Of a stretch of 43,916 nt of DNA, positions 22,146 to 34,359 are shown piece by piece (the stretch's first letter is position 1; every line of letters starts with the position of its first letter). The translations under genes and the position numbers were made by a program. Origin of the DNA: Phlegmacium glaucopus (Eukaryota > Basidiomycota > Agaricomycetes > Agaricales > Cortinariaceae); the NCBI GenBank assembly GCA_015039465.1, contig MU130553.1, positions 221,876-265,791 of the forward strand. Direction: 5' to 3'. The notes under the pieces are model-generated. The model had not been told where the DNA came from. It ran no database searches and worked only from the letters and a program-made list of their open reading frames with translations.

Positions 22146-25100
22146 GGGGGATGTACTAAGGATTCCTGTATCTGTACTTGTATTACCAGGTGCGTTCGGC
22201 TCTATGCTACGTGTTTCGCTAACAATAGCTGTTCAGTGCTCTTTTCACAGATGATAGGCATGACCCTCACCCCTTTCCTATCGTGTCTATCATCACGGAG
22301 AAATAAACCATCATTCAAGCCTTTCTCTGTGATGAGGTGTTCAAGATATTCGCAAAAACTGTCGATCCCTTTTTAGGTCTACGCTGAATGAGTGACTGGA
22401 TGAACCAAGAAGTCTGTCCAAGCCTGGGTTGATTTTCTCCCATATTTCATCATGGTCCAGAGCAAGGGCTTGCTCCGAACCTAGCCCAGCACAACCGGCT
22501 AACAACCGGTTGTCGCTACAGGCATCAAAAAAAGATTTTTATTTATTTTTAGTAAAATTTCTCACCGGACACCTGTACCTCCGGTTCGGGATTCAAATCC
22601 CGGAACCCCCAAGGGCCAAGTGGGACGAAGACATATTTTACCTACGTCATTTTTTGTTTATAAAAGTCACATCAGACAGGACTTTTCTCTTATAATCCAA
22701 GTAAATTCTGAGCTCTGAGAGGCCTTCTTGAACAAAAAATGGGGATTTTCTGAGACCTTGGTAAACAATCCGAACAAAAACGTTCGGGTTTGGTAGCTCC
22801 TCCCCAAAATCCGAACAAAAGTTGAAATTTCGGGAGCAAGGCCATATTTTATCGTGAATCACCAAACTTAAACTTTTGGCCGAACACGATCGGGCCTCGA
22901 GATGGAATTTTTGCGACTGCTTCCGTGTCCGAATAAAAAATAACTCAATTGTATATCCTGGCGTACTGGCGATTGTCACGGCATAACGACTAGCATTGGA
23001 CTTGAAATTCGAATTACAATCATAGCTCGATGGTTTCTTCAGTGTTTGCACCAGTCGATCTTTGGGCCCCCTTTCAAAACCATAAACAAGTAAATTTCAG
23101 AGTACAAAGACGGAGGGAGAGGCCACATACACTGCGCTTGTACTGTGGCAGAACCGCGAAGATGGGATTTGTGTCGCGTCGGAATGTTATCGATGTATGT
23201 GTGGTATTATCAAGTTTTTCGCGAAGATATTCGCGTGAGTTTAACCTGAAGAACTTTAAATCAGATTGTTGACTGCTATGATGGTGATGGTGACTACAAA
23301 CACGGCAAGGAATGAATTTAAGTATGCTTGAAAAAATATCCGTGAGTGTCTGTGTAGTTGACCGTATCAATTTGAAAAATTACTTTTGGATGATAAAAAA
23401 CCAATGCCCCCGTACACCGTAGCTTTCGGCAAGGCAAAGAACTATATTATACTTGGTTTTTGTTATCACTCGTAGGATCGTCATGGACAACTCACCGTTA
23501 CGAGCTCACTGATCGAAAGACATCTTTAAAAGCACAGATCAGTTGCCAAGAAGCTGGATAAAGAGACCAATGACAAACGTCGTGATGAGGTTCGTGTTAA
23601 CAGTGAATAGGGTCAAAAGACTGATGATGTGGTCCATCCTTGGGTTCCTGCAACCAATGTGAGCCCTTTGAAGTGATGATTACTGGTAGTTCCGTACGCA
23701 ACACTTTCTAGCCGAGAGCGTTGGAGAGTTATAGCTTTTACGATGGTAAGCAGGGTTTCCCAGAAATATACTCATGTTTTACTCATGGCAACGGTGATCA
23801 TCACGTCGAAAGCTATCCTGCTTGATGTCGAGAGCTTGTAGGCCAGCTTTTCCGCAACGGTTAGCCGTGCATTACATCGGGACAACGAGTGCTCACAATG
23901 AAACTAGGTGTGTTCGTCGTCAATATACGGTGATTAAACCCCGTAACTGCCAAATCTATGATAGAATGTCGGGTTAGTCATACAATGTGATGTACGCTAC
24001 ATTTGATCCAATACCCATCGACGAGCCTATTGTTTGTCAGTATTATAAGGCTAGTAAAGTGTGAAGTAGCTACCAAAGCTTAACAGAGCAAGTGATACCT
24101 GTCCACCGTGCTAGTTAACCCTGGTAGGTAGGTAAGGAGGCAGAGGACTCACCGTCAGTCCCGTAAAAAGTACTCTATACACGAATCTCAACGAAGCCGT
24201 GCTAAATACCCATATCCGCCAGCAAAAGAAGCTGAATTTATCTTATTTCATTATCCAATTTTTTCAGAGGGCTAGTTGACCCACAGCTGTACAAAGAGAA
24301 TCAAAATTGCCTGAAGGAGCAGGATCAGTATAAGACCACAGGTAACAAATACGATACGCACTCCAAGACAAGATGAGCCCTGTCATAACGATCAAAGATA
24401 AATCTGGTTCACATAAATTCAGCTTACGTAGGTAAATCTGTTAATGCATCAGAAGACGAAGAGTGGAAAAGAGGGAGGAAATTCTCTACGCTTCGCCACT
24501 TCCAATACCTCCCGCGGAGAGACCTGCAGGATTTAAGTAGTCGGAGATTAAAAACTTGTATATCGCCGCCGTCAGTGCAAGCTGATGCACAGAATCTAAT
24601 ACCTAACAGAACTGTCAGAGCCGGATAAACATCTAGATGTCGAGGATGATTATTACGCTGTACTCTGCAGGTTTAGGGGATAGAACTGAAATCAAGATCG
24701 GACACACAACTCACAAGAGCAGATAAACCAATATTTTGAGCCACCATCTGTCACTCTGGTATCGAGAAGATGTGATATAAAGGAAGGTCTGAAGACAGAT
24801 GACTCCGTATAAACTTGATTTGAAAGGTGAGGTCAAAGACCAAGTGAAAATAGGATAAGGGCTAAAGGCTTACAGTGTTGCAATATTCGAACCAATGAAC
24901 AATGCTCCTAATGTGTTGTCGAACGCCGGGAGCTTGACACCAGATGGTAAAGACATAACTTGAAACTAGGCCTTGAGATGTCGGAAAACGTGTGTCGGAA
25001 AGCCACGAGCGTCGATTTATATGAAGGGATATGACTAAAATGGATATTCCCACTGTCACGGTAGAGGAGCTTGTCCATATGCAAGTTGTTACGAAAGAGA

Positions 25101-25290
25101 CCAGCATCTTTTCTCACCAACGTACCATTCATACAATTGAACCTGGGGTGTGACCCGTGACCCGATGGAAACTTTGGGTATGACCACATGGGGACATGTA
25201 GAAATTTCGGAGAAAAACCTAGCAAGGTAAGTGCGGGTCGCACATGCCGGGGCTCACCCAGCCTGGCTGGGTGCTCATCCAACAAATGCT
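22146..25290. other. Gene-poor stretch
   Basis: I see no confident gene. Notable points: an 11-bp sequence fitting a Pol III B box (GATTCAAATCC) near 22590 inside a perfect short inverted repeat, an A-box-like TAGCCCAGC near 22491, and a TCCGAACAAAA motif repeated near 22766 and 22808. Weak ORFs at 22647-23370 and 24862-25294 have no recognisable features. Confidence 0.35.
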
Positions 25291-25768
25291 TCAAATTTTG
25301 AATTTCACCAAGTTAATATTTCGTGCTTTGGTCACATAGGTTGCCAAAAATAGAATGTATTCAACGGGATTGAGCTTTCCGGAAGAATCCTTGCACTTTA
25401 AAGACGGTTTGGAACTTTTTTTCGAACCACTGGTCTTGGCAGGTGTCCCGACACTCGGTGTGTCGTGAGACATGCACTGGCTAATTGAGTTGCTACAGCC
25501 GTCCCTTGAGCACCGGACTAATACGAAGTATAAAACGAGCGCTGGACGCGTAATTAGACCAAGAACAGCAGACATGGTCCTTATGCTCTCGAAATATGTG
25601 TAGCTGGCATAGAACGGAGGGAACTGTATGAAAGCCTCAGCCGTGACCGTGACCGGTTGACCTCGGATCACACGATTGAATATGTATTGAAGTTTATCAG
25701 AAGAAATGATAGGCAAACACTTGGGGTTACCATCAGTGATGTCCCGATCAAGATCAATCTTGACCCAA
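25291..25768 (-). CDS. Hypothetical protein fragment
   Basis: The open frame extends upstream past any ATG: it reads PPSWVKIDLDRDITDGNPK before CLPIISSDKLQYIFNRV and then RGQPVTVTAEAFIQFPPFY. It has a hydrophobic stretch (SAVLGLITRPALVLYFVLV, possible membrane segment), then a Ser/Lys-rich linker, ending NLVKFKI. It looks like an internal or terminal exon of a longer gene or a relic. Family not recognised. Confidence 0.35.
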
Positions 25769-27122
25769 CTTGGGGGCAGAGATTTCAGTCATGCTTCCCT
25801 CACACATGGACATTCTGACTTGGTAGCATTATGGAGTAGCATATTTAGTGGATTCCTACGCAATTATAAGGGGAAGACAATGAACGAGGCAACTTTGTGA
25901 GGGGTTTTTTTTTCACTAAATACAATCCTCAGGCCTCAGGCTTGACAAGTTGTGTGATGCGAGTTTCCACGCCACTAATCAGCGTCGTTGTCGTCTAGAT
26001 AAAGCTTCAAATGTTTCTTGTGCACATCCTTTACCAACACAACACGTGTTGTCTCGCGGTACCAAGCGTTTCTTCTCCCACTCGACAACTTCCTATGACC
26101 CTTTTAGACGGAGCGTCCCATCATTGTCATAGCCGTATCAAAGTTGATGATGTCACGGCTGACTTCATCGGTGTAACCAGCTGGGATTTTTTGTGAACAT
26201 GATAGATCGATTTTTGTGAACGGGCAATATTTGAGAGGAATAGGTCAATGTGTCGGAGGGTTCTAAACACTACATTCTCATCGAGAAGGACTCTAGGTGG
26301 ACTCAGAAGGGGCATGACCAGGCAATCTCGTGGTCGTGCTTGAATCAACAGTTGGAAAGACGGCAAAGTCTACAATCCTGAACGTGCTTCGGTACACCAC
26401 CTATATTTTTCTTTTTTTTTTTTTAAAAAAAAAATCCTATTCATTCTCCGTTGTGGTGAAACATATGTCAGAGAGTACGTATTCAGTCTATGGTACTAGT
26501 AAGCATGACGTTAAATGTAGACTGCGGCAATTGCGACACCACCTATATATAAACATAATCTGCGCGGTCACGCAGTGGACCGGCATCTTGTTTATTAATG
26601 TGATAAAAAAGGTGTCCTTCCAGGTCCTTCCTGACCTTTCCTGACCCTGGCGAAAAAACTCAATCAAATGATTTAAATTTGCCGGTCCTGACCATTAGTC
26701 TCGTACCAAGACTTACCAAGATCGTCCACGTGTGGACTGAAAGTCCGTCACATGGCAGGGCAGTGCACCAGCCTGAGGCCCGGGTCACAACCATTAGATA
26801 AAAAAGGTAGAAATGGTTACAATTGCTGGACTATGAATCAGATGAATCTGAGATGATAGCGTGACAAGGAATAAAAAATGAGCGAATGAGGGCTTGTCCC
26901 ACCTGCGTGAACTTGAAAAATACAAAAAATTGAGATTTATATTCCTAGGATGCCTTTAAACATATTCTGTCTATGATGTTGACCTCAGAAGTCACTTCAC
27001 AGGACACTATAAATTCATTTACCCAAAACTACGCACTGCCCTGATGAAATGCTGAATTTTTTATAAGCGGCTTAGTTGAGCCTGAGAGGTGGCTTAGTTG
27101 AGCCTAGACTGACCATGACTTT
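25769..27122. other. Gene-poor stretch
   Basis: No confident gene. It holds a T14/A10 palindromic homopolymer run (about 26412-26434) and two copies of GGCTTAGTTGAGCCT 22 bp apart (27069, 27091). Confidence 0.4.
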
Positions 27123-27372
27123 GGTTCTGGCTCATCCTAAAACCAGCACGCTCGTATCGCTCGAAGGAGAAAGTGTCTGTTATCTTATCATATCCTTTCA
27201 TCAAAATGTAAACAAAGGCAAATCCATCTCATCTACCAAGCCCTAAGGTTTATTTGTTTGTCAAAATATTTGTATTATGTTTGTACACTGATATAACACC
27301 GCTTTGAGATGAAGCTCCTTCGAGCGATACGAGTCTATACGAGTGCGCTGGTTTTAGGAGCCTGGTTCTGGC
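27123..27372. mobile_element. MITE-like inverted-repeat element
   Basis: Two inverted arms of about 40 bp surround about 145 bp of AT-rich sequence. The left arm (27123-27169) contains CCTAAAACCAGC and CTCGTATCGCTCGAAGGAG. The right arm (about 27315-27372) contains the complements, with a 10-12 bp extra segment. No clear target duplication and no transposase. Could be a MITE or an unrelated hairpin repeat. Confidence 0.45.
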
Positions 27373-28454
27373 TTGGACTACTTTTAGACCTCTGCTTACA
27401 CAATTACGACCACACAGCTCGCATCAGCGGCCAATTTATCTTTGCAATATCTATGCCACGTTTTATAACTTCAGCCTGGATCCTCAGGCTGTACTAAGGT
27501 TTACTGGAGATAAGATAATTAAGGAACCTACATCTACCTACATGCTCCCACATGCTCCCACATCTCTCGAGACATGGTTCAGCGAAAAGGCCTCTTTCAT
27601 CGTCTTTAATGTATATTTTCGACATCCACCCACTCCCTTCAGTGTTTGATACAACTGGTTTGAATTCCCCATTCATCTACCGATAAATCGAGTTGTCCAA
27701 ACGCTCAGGACTGAATTCTCTTGGGTAGCACTTGTAAGCTGGTCGGTCGTTAAGATGGCGGGGATATGGCTTGTTATTACGCTGCCAGATCCCCGACACC
27801 CCAACCTGACGCACAGCGCAAGATCCAGAGGACTGAGGAACCTGGGGATAAACAAGTCGGACCTCTGGTCTTGTAGGCTTCGGTCTGGTTATGACTGGGA
27901 GAATGCTTATCCAGAGCCTTCCAGGGCAACATTTCTGTGTTACGCTTTTGGCTTTTGTGTGACCTCCGCAGCCTAATTGTGGTATTTTTCAGAAGCACAT
28001 GGATAATGTGTGCAAGCTGGGACGTCTCTGAATATGCTGCTCTGCTGACCAGATTGACCAGTGTTCGGTTGTGAAGCAGAGCCGCCCTGATCAACTTGCT
28101 GTGTAGTGTGCGTCATAAAGGTATTTTGCTCCGGATTCCCGTTGCTCCGGAATTTACATTGTTCTAGAATTGCCATTGCTCTGGAATTGCCATTTCCCCC
28201 CGAATTCCCGTTGCATCTTGCCATCTTGCAGAGAGTGCACGGTGTTCCCCCCGATGTAATGGCTGACCAACCTTATCACCTTCGCTCGAAGTCTAAATAA
28301 CCCCTTAGAATACAACACTGACTAATATTATCATACATGGAGTTTTCTTGTTTAATAATAAAGATACCCTTGAAGGACAAAATGTTACCAACAATCCTGG
28401 TGAATTTCTGACTTAACCCCAGTTGCAAAGCCGCAGTATATAAACATATGTCGA
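27373..28454. other. Spacer with a short imperfect tandem repeat
   Basis: At about 28125-28215 a 17-19 bp unit like ATTGCTCTGGAATTGCC recurs four or five times with changes; read on the minus strand it gives NGNS-like repeats. No confident gene. Confidence 0.4.
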
Positions 28455-29831
28455 TCAAGAAAAAATCGGCCTCAATAATGCCTCGGTAAAATCATATAAT
28501 TGATTCTGCCTCTCCTCGTCCAAGGCACCCGGAGCTTGTGTCATTGCGACATTAGGCGGGAAGATGTATACGCCATGTGAGATATGTGGGTTGTCGGGTG
28601 GTGCAGCCGCCGCAAACACCGACGTAAACGCTCCCTGTTCCTGTGGGTGCATCACCGTCCCTAGGAGCCATATCCAAAAGGGTGGGAAGGGCATTGTTTT
28701 AAGAGAGCGAATGGCGCCATCCTGAGAGAACCTTGGAAGATCAGCAATGAAATTGTGAGTTGAACGAAGAAGACTTACACTAAGGATGGCACCGGGATGT
28801 ACTAGCAGCACCATCACCTTGGATTTCTCTGCGGTAAGCCGTTTTGCGAGATTATTTGTCCACAGATGAACAGCGAGTTTGGAATATTCTGTGACTGTCA
28901 GTAATGTATAGGAAATGTTTCATGCAGTTGGACTCACTGTATCGTGACATCGTCGGGAGGAAGGACCAGTTGAATTTATGATTCCAAGCTTCCTTGGAAC
29001 CGTAATCCAGGTAGGTAACGTCTTTATGACCATCGGATCCAACCTAGATGGGGGGTCAGTGAAGGGGCGAGACATGAACAAGGAGGCCTCACGTTGACGA
29101 TCCGTACGTCGTCTCCGTTCGCTGCAGTAGATTCGAGGAGAGGAAGAAGTGTGCGCGTGAACACGAACGGGCCCAAGTAACTAAGGGTGAATGTAAGGAG
29201 CAAAGGATCATAGACTGCAAGCATCACATACTTTATGGCCATGTTATATTGGATGTCATCTTGGTTCTTGAGAGGATTTCCAAGATCGGTAATTCTAGGG
29301 TCATCAGAAATGACTAGAAATGGCGAGGGGTAAGAAGACGTACAATGCAGCGTTGTTGACTAAATGGTTCTGAGTACTAGTGGAAACTAGCGGGAAGGAA
29401 AACAAAACTAACTCAAAATGTCCAGCCTGCCCTCCTTTTCCATGAAAGATTGTGCAGAGGCCTTGGCAGTACGAGGATCCTTCAGGTCGAGTTCATGCCA
29501 GACGACTTCACCAAGACCAGGTTCCCGTCCTTCTCTCTCTACGCGCGCAAGAGCCTCTTTCGTTTGGTCTTCGTCCGGAACAGTCATGTAGACCTTTTCG
29601 CGATATAAGGACGACTAACTTGACTACACTCGACAGCACAAACCTTCGCCCCCATTCTCAGTAAGTGCTGCAAACTTGCGAAGCCAATGCCACTACTACT
29701 TAATCCCGTCAGTGTAGTTCGCTTTCAGAATTGGCCTGCGCGAACCTTGACCCTGTGACGATAGCAACCTTTCCCTTCAGGCTAGGAAGGTCCTGGACCG
29801 GATTGAAGGTTTTCGAAGGAGCGGTACCCAT
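28455..29831 (-). CDS. Short-chain dehydrogenase/reductase
   Basis: NAD(P)-dependent oxidoreductase, 321 aa, nine exons: 29831-29752, 29698-29644, 29593-29413, 29359-29344, 29294-29232, 29180-29093, 29043-28938, 28888-28779, 28721-28455 (966 nt in frame). Cofactor motif TGSSGIGF (TGxxxGxG), then LDILINNAA, a serine region, and catalytic YKYSK (YxxxK) followed by LAVHLW. One exon is only 16 nt (TCAACAACGC...). The C-terminal part resembles retinol-dehydrogenase-like fungal SDRs. Substrate unknown. Confidence 0.88.
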
Positions 29832-30389
29832 TGCTTAGTGTGGAGGGCGAAAAGGAACCAACTTTTGGTCTATCAATCGGGGGAAATCTTTTAGTTATAT
29901 AATTGAATTTCAGCATCAAATGTCATGCATGTCATAGGTTGCTGGAGGTTCAGCAACCCATGGAAACCCCGAAACTTTGACACCCGGCGACCTATGAGTC
30001 CATCATGCCGGAAACCTGCCAGACTACTGAGTGATGGAAACCCGGGAAACGCAAGAAAACTATGGAAACTCCAGAAACTAATAGGCAGCAAAATCTGGTT
30101 AAAATATCTTCCTCCAGCCGTATCGTAGACTTATGTAAGCCCACCCATATGAAAGTTTCAGTCGTAATATCGACGCCTCGTCGATGAGGAGGAAATAGCC
30201 ATCGACTGTATCGAATAACGTACTCAACCAACCCATTAATGCATCACCCCTAGCGTCTACCAAATCTGAGGCTGCCTACGAAGTAAGAGCATAGATAGTG
30301 ACGGCCAGTAATGAATTCATGTGAATGACGTAGTCTCGTATCGGACCTAGCACCTGCTCTGCCTGTCCGCTCGCGAAAAACTTCCTGAA
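29832..30389. other. Spacer upstream of the SDR
   Basis: SDR promoter region. The motif TGGAAAC/GGAAAC recurs several times between 29958 and 30075. No gene seen. The inverted duplication begins at its right end. Confidence 0.4.
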
Positions 30390-30613
30390 CCAGTACCCAG
30401 AACGACATTGGCGTCAAGATGAAATTATTCCTTCAGTCGAGTGCAATTCTCCCGAAGTCTATGCAAAAGGCGAAACCCAAGATTGTAACACATCTATGGA
30501 TGGGAGATAAAAGCTACGCTATCATTTTCGCCGTTGATTGTTTGGTGCTAAATCAAGGATTCTGTAAGTTGTGGATCATTTGTATCCCCGCATCTTCAAC
30601 CCACATTCCATAG
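30390..30613 (+). pseudogene. Degenerate partial copy of the 13428-13769 gene
   Basis: Retains the coding sense for EPVPRTTLA, KAK-KIV-HL--GDKSYAI and LWIICI, but lacks the start and has an in-frame TGA shortly after the match begins. It marks the left boundary of the inverted duplication. Confidence 0.65.
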
Positions 30614-30762
30614 AAGCCTTACAAAAAGGTTTGATATTCATTGAGCAAAATTCCTAGACCTAGCCTTCGAGATGTAATGGCACAAGAGCGAGCAATTTCA
30701 GGCAAGAGATAGCATTGGATTAGATAGGTAGTAATGGGCAAAAAACGAATTGACTGGAACAG

Positions 30763-31984
30763 TCATTTGACTAACTCTTCTACGTCCGCATCCGACTCAT
30801 CTGAGGCAGAGCTATCAGAATCGCTCTCTGGCTTGTCTTCTAAGTCGCAAAGTCCGAAATACGTCTTGAGCTGTTCCCAATTAGCGACTCTAGCCTTGCC
30901 GTAGGCTACTTTGGCAGATCTAAGACAGGTCGAACAGAGTCCTTCACCTAAAGAGAGGTGCTCCCATTTTTGCATGGCAAACTTGAGAGAAAACTGAACG
31001 TTGTTATTCCATATTTTGGTGATCAGCATGGATCTTTTCTCCTGGCATTTCTGCGTAGTTTGACATCCATCAGGGCTTGATTTATTGCCATGCGACCAGG
31101 CAAGAGTCAGGGAGGAGACCGATCTGTGCAAGTGTTCGCGACCTGATAGGCAGTTGATTAACAGTTTGTTAATTAGAGGTGAATTATTTTCAACATATTG
31201 AAAGGCTTCGGTGATTTGTTTCTATAATTATACATGAGTTCGAATGGGGCTGCCAACTAGTACCCGACTTACTGCATCATGACTGAGACATATACGCAGA
31301 TAAAGTGCAGGAAGAATTGACGTGATTGAGTGTTCGTGAGCCATGTGAAGAATCTCAAACAGTAAGGTCGAAGGGCTTTCCTCAATGCCATGGATGACTT
31401 CGCCGAAAGTTTGATTAGACCATCGGTGGAGAGTTGACGGAAACTCTAACGTAAGACAATAAACCGCTTCCCGTCGCAGCTTCTTCATCTCATACTTCCT
31501 GCCAAAGTGCAGCATGGCTTTGAGTACGCTAACACTTATAAGTGTGCTTAGGTTATAGATCCTAGAGATGGGATTCTAATTAGGAATGTTTCCACTCAAA
31601 ATAAACACCCACTTTAATTGAGTTGTAAAGAATTTTGACGAAGTTACTAAGACATTCCGAAGTCTCGGTAAGGTGTATCAAAGGACACCCGTCGATGATT
31701 GGTCCATTCTCAGGTTTGGAACAGGCAAACATGTCTCGAAATATTGGAGAATGCATAGAGAGAACTGAACGATGGATCCGAAATTGAGTGTACAAGCCCT
31801 GAATCCATGCTGGAGGCCGGCAAAGCGGAGCGGCGCCGTGCCGAAGGCACGGGTTCATGGCTTGGAGGACTACATTTCCGTCTTCGAACCAAAATATGGA
31901 AGACTTGATTATTTTAATAGGGCCAGGTTCATCTTCTGCTTTTCGTCTTGCGCCACAAATTTCAGTGGTGGAACATTGCTCCAT
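30763..31984 (-). pseudogene. BTB/POZ copy 2, frame broken at exon 1/2 junction
   Basis: Exons by homology with copy 1: 31984-31613, 31561-31273, 31221-30763. Exon 1 is 372 nt against 308 in copy 1: a 63-nt in-frame insert plus one extra A just before the splice donor (ATTAAA|GTGGGT versus ATGAA|GTGAGT). The extra base puts exon 2 out of frame and gives a stop two codons later (D-L-stop). Exons 2 and 3 remain open and well conserved, ending in a Ser/Asp-rich tail. The product would be a ~126-aa BTB-only protein unless another splice restores the frame; recent loss of function is likely. Confidence 0.75.
31790..31858. repeat. GC-rich hairpin insert inside the BTB fold of copy 2
   Basis: About 63 bp absent from copy 1, inserted between VVLQ and TQFRIH codons, in frame. 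Contains CGTGCCGAAGGCACG (6-bp stem, 3-nt loop), GGCGCC and GCCGGC. Much more GC-rich than its surroundings. Confidence 0.7.
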
Positions 31985-32319
31985 TAGTAGTATATGTAGT
32001 AGTAGGTTGAAGTGGCAGCTTATCTAATCCCAGCGAGTACTTTTCATGTCGACGTCATGCCGAACCTTGGCCGAACTGTAATAGTATTTAATCTTCAGTT
32101 TCAGTTTTACAGGATGTGAATATTAATCAACATAGTACTTGATCCATACTATCAAGCGGCGGGACTCAGTTTCTTTCATTCTTGGGAACTGCATGACTGG
32201 ATTTTTTCAACATAATGGTACAACAAACTTATCACATATGAACTTGAAGCTGCGGTTCATTAGATCGTCAAAGAACTTCGCCCCGGTTCCAAATTTCCGA
32301 CACTGACGTTGGACGGTAT
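31985..32319. other. Spacer between BTB copy 2 and beta-trefoil copy C
   Basis: Matches the 11815-12157 spacer inverted. No gene beyond an alternate-frame ORF overlapping exon 5 of copy C. Confidence 0.5.
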
Positions 32320-33002
32320 TCAGAAGTCTACTTTTTCCACAATCCACTCGTTCTGGGGGGGCACAATGTCCTTTCCAGGCTTGCCAAGCTAGGATGCAGG
32401 TGAAATCCATAAAGCCGCCCGAGGGAAAGTTTGAGACATGACGAGCTACTTACGACTTCTGCAATACCAAGGTCACCAACCCAATAGATATCATCGCCGT
32501 TAGCAGGAGTAATACTAGGAATAACACAGGCCAGCGATCAACCAAATCTATTCTCTATTCAGTCCACGAAATGACTTACACCTTGGTCCCCTGCGCAGTC
32601 TCTCTGATTATCCACTTGTATTCTTTGTCGGACCAAGTGAGGGGCCTGGCACTGTCGAGATCTCCCTAAGCCCGATTTTGGTAAGAACAAGATACCCCAG
32701 AATTATTATGAAGGATGCAAATATGTAGACTGACCTTGTACGCGACGTATAAGTTGAATCCCTTGATAGTAGCCTCCGTGATGGGCCCACTGATACCAGG
32801 TTCAACGTTTAAAAACTGACCAAAAAAAGGGGAACAGCGTGAGCTGGAACTACTAAAAAAGTTAGAGCCGAAAGTTGTGCACCGTGGAGAGTTCAGGGAA
32901 GCTTTTATGGTCCTGTACGGTTCTGACGACATCGCCGTCGACGTCCTGTATCGCACTGACGACGAATTGGTTCGTATTCTTGCTTTGGAAGAGGTATGGC
33001 AT
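32320..33002 (-). CDS. Small beta-trefoil protein, copy C
   Basis: Same five-exon plan as copies A and B, with intact splice sites. Segments: SKNTNQFVVS, FLNVEPGISGPIT, LYVAYK, TWSDKEYKWII, IYWVGDLG, PPQNEWIVEKVDF. The first intron uses GTGCAC; reading through gives a stop after VHNFRL. Family and role as in copy A (protease-inhibitor or lectin-like). Most similar to copy B in exon 3. Confidence 0.72.
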
Positions 33003-33093
33003 GGTAGTGTAGTATAGAGCTAGTAGTTCACTTTGACTTTAGAGGAGGGTTGAAAGGCTAGGAGGCTGGAGGCTGGACGGCTAGAGGGAGCAC

Positions 33094-33102
33094 TTATATA
33101 CC
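33094..33102 (-). promoter_or_regulatory. TATA box of beta-trefoil copy C
   Basis: GGTATATAAG on the minus strand with adjacent GTGCTCCCTC, about 90 bp before the ATG. Confidence 0.6.
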
Positions 33103-34359
33103 TTTTTTCTATGATATTGGTTCCAAAAGCCCGCCATATCAGCCGAATGATCGTTTCTTCTCATTGTGGTGAGGATTTCGTTTCCTAGAAGGATTACAAT
33201 CAGAAAAGAATCCGACATGGAACATGGTCAAATGTGTTAGGGCTCACAATCTCCAAGTCGATCTGGGGTTGCGGCGTCGACTCGAATCAGTTGAGAACTG
33301 ATGGCGACGTTATGTAAGCAACTGTAGATCTGAACTGACAAGGTGATCTATTTCTTCTTGAAAATTGAATCAGAGGGCCAACAACACTATATAGGCAGTA
33401 AATCAAACCTCTAAGTGGAGACTGTGGAGTGAATATCGTTAAAAGTCTCAAAATCCTCATTTTTCAGGCTCATTATCTATATTACAGGAACAAAAATTTG
33501 GACGGTTTGAGCACAGTTTGAGTGAGAAATGCTATTCAACGGCGTTCATAAAATGGAAATGATTGGGCAGGTACTTTGTCTGGATACTTCTAACACAGCA
33601 ATTGCTTGCCATTCTTGAACTGGACCTTGAGCTTGAGCTTGAACTAGACCTTGACTGGTCAACCCGATTGTTTGGTGGAGTGCTGGGGGTTGGCTTATCT
33701 TCACCCAGCGATTTCGAAGTAAAAATTTCAAAATAGTAGTCACACTGGTCAGCAGGACAGTGAAATCAAAGGGCAACAGTGTGATGAATTGACCAATTGA
33801 GCCTGACAGGTATTATGATACAGCTCGTATGAGCAATATTCATGTACTATATGTGATATTTGACTTTAGGGTCTGAGAATCTGAGAATCAGTAAGAAGTT
33901 CGTCTATCAGTGGAAAATCAGTGGAAAGGTGCTGATCTTATCAATCACCATCAACCACGTTGTCAATTTTATCATCATCCGCAGTGACTTCTTTGTCTTG
34001 GATTAGGTTTCTCGAGAACCCTGCTTTGGTTTTGTCCATCGTGATTTCTTCTTTCCTCTTTCGCGGGATCACGCCTCGTTACGAGCCTTTTAGAATGCGT
34101 GATTTTACAACCCAAAAGGGCCTCTAAAACTACAGGTCAATAGGTTAAGCACTTCCATCTGCCACCTTAGATCATAATCAGGAAGCTTTTAAAGCTAACA
34201 CTTAGGATCAGTCAACTGACCTTTCCCGGGAGATATTTGACAATGAAGAAGCTTCGGCGCCTATTTCGGGAAAAGGTATGAAGACCGTAACCAATTGCGG
34301 CAGGCTGCCAAAAATAGGTAAGACTTTTTGCACATTCTCGGCGTGTACTGTAGAGTACC

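Noticed and set aside
22582..22606. tRNA T-arm-like sequence suggesting a tRNA gene
   Set aside because: The loop and stem do not fit a canonical T arm, and no matching acceptor stem or anticodon arm could be placed; kept only as a possible SINE remnant.
26405..26440. T/A homopolymer palindrome as a terminator or transposon end
   Set aside because: A simple T-run followed by an A-run with no flanking inverted structure; common slippage-prone sequence.
27309..27497. 62-codon hydrophobic ORF
   Set aside because: Begins inside the right arm of the inverted-repeat element and has no support as a gene.
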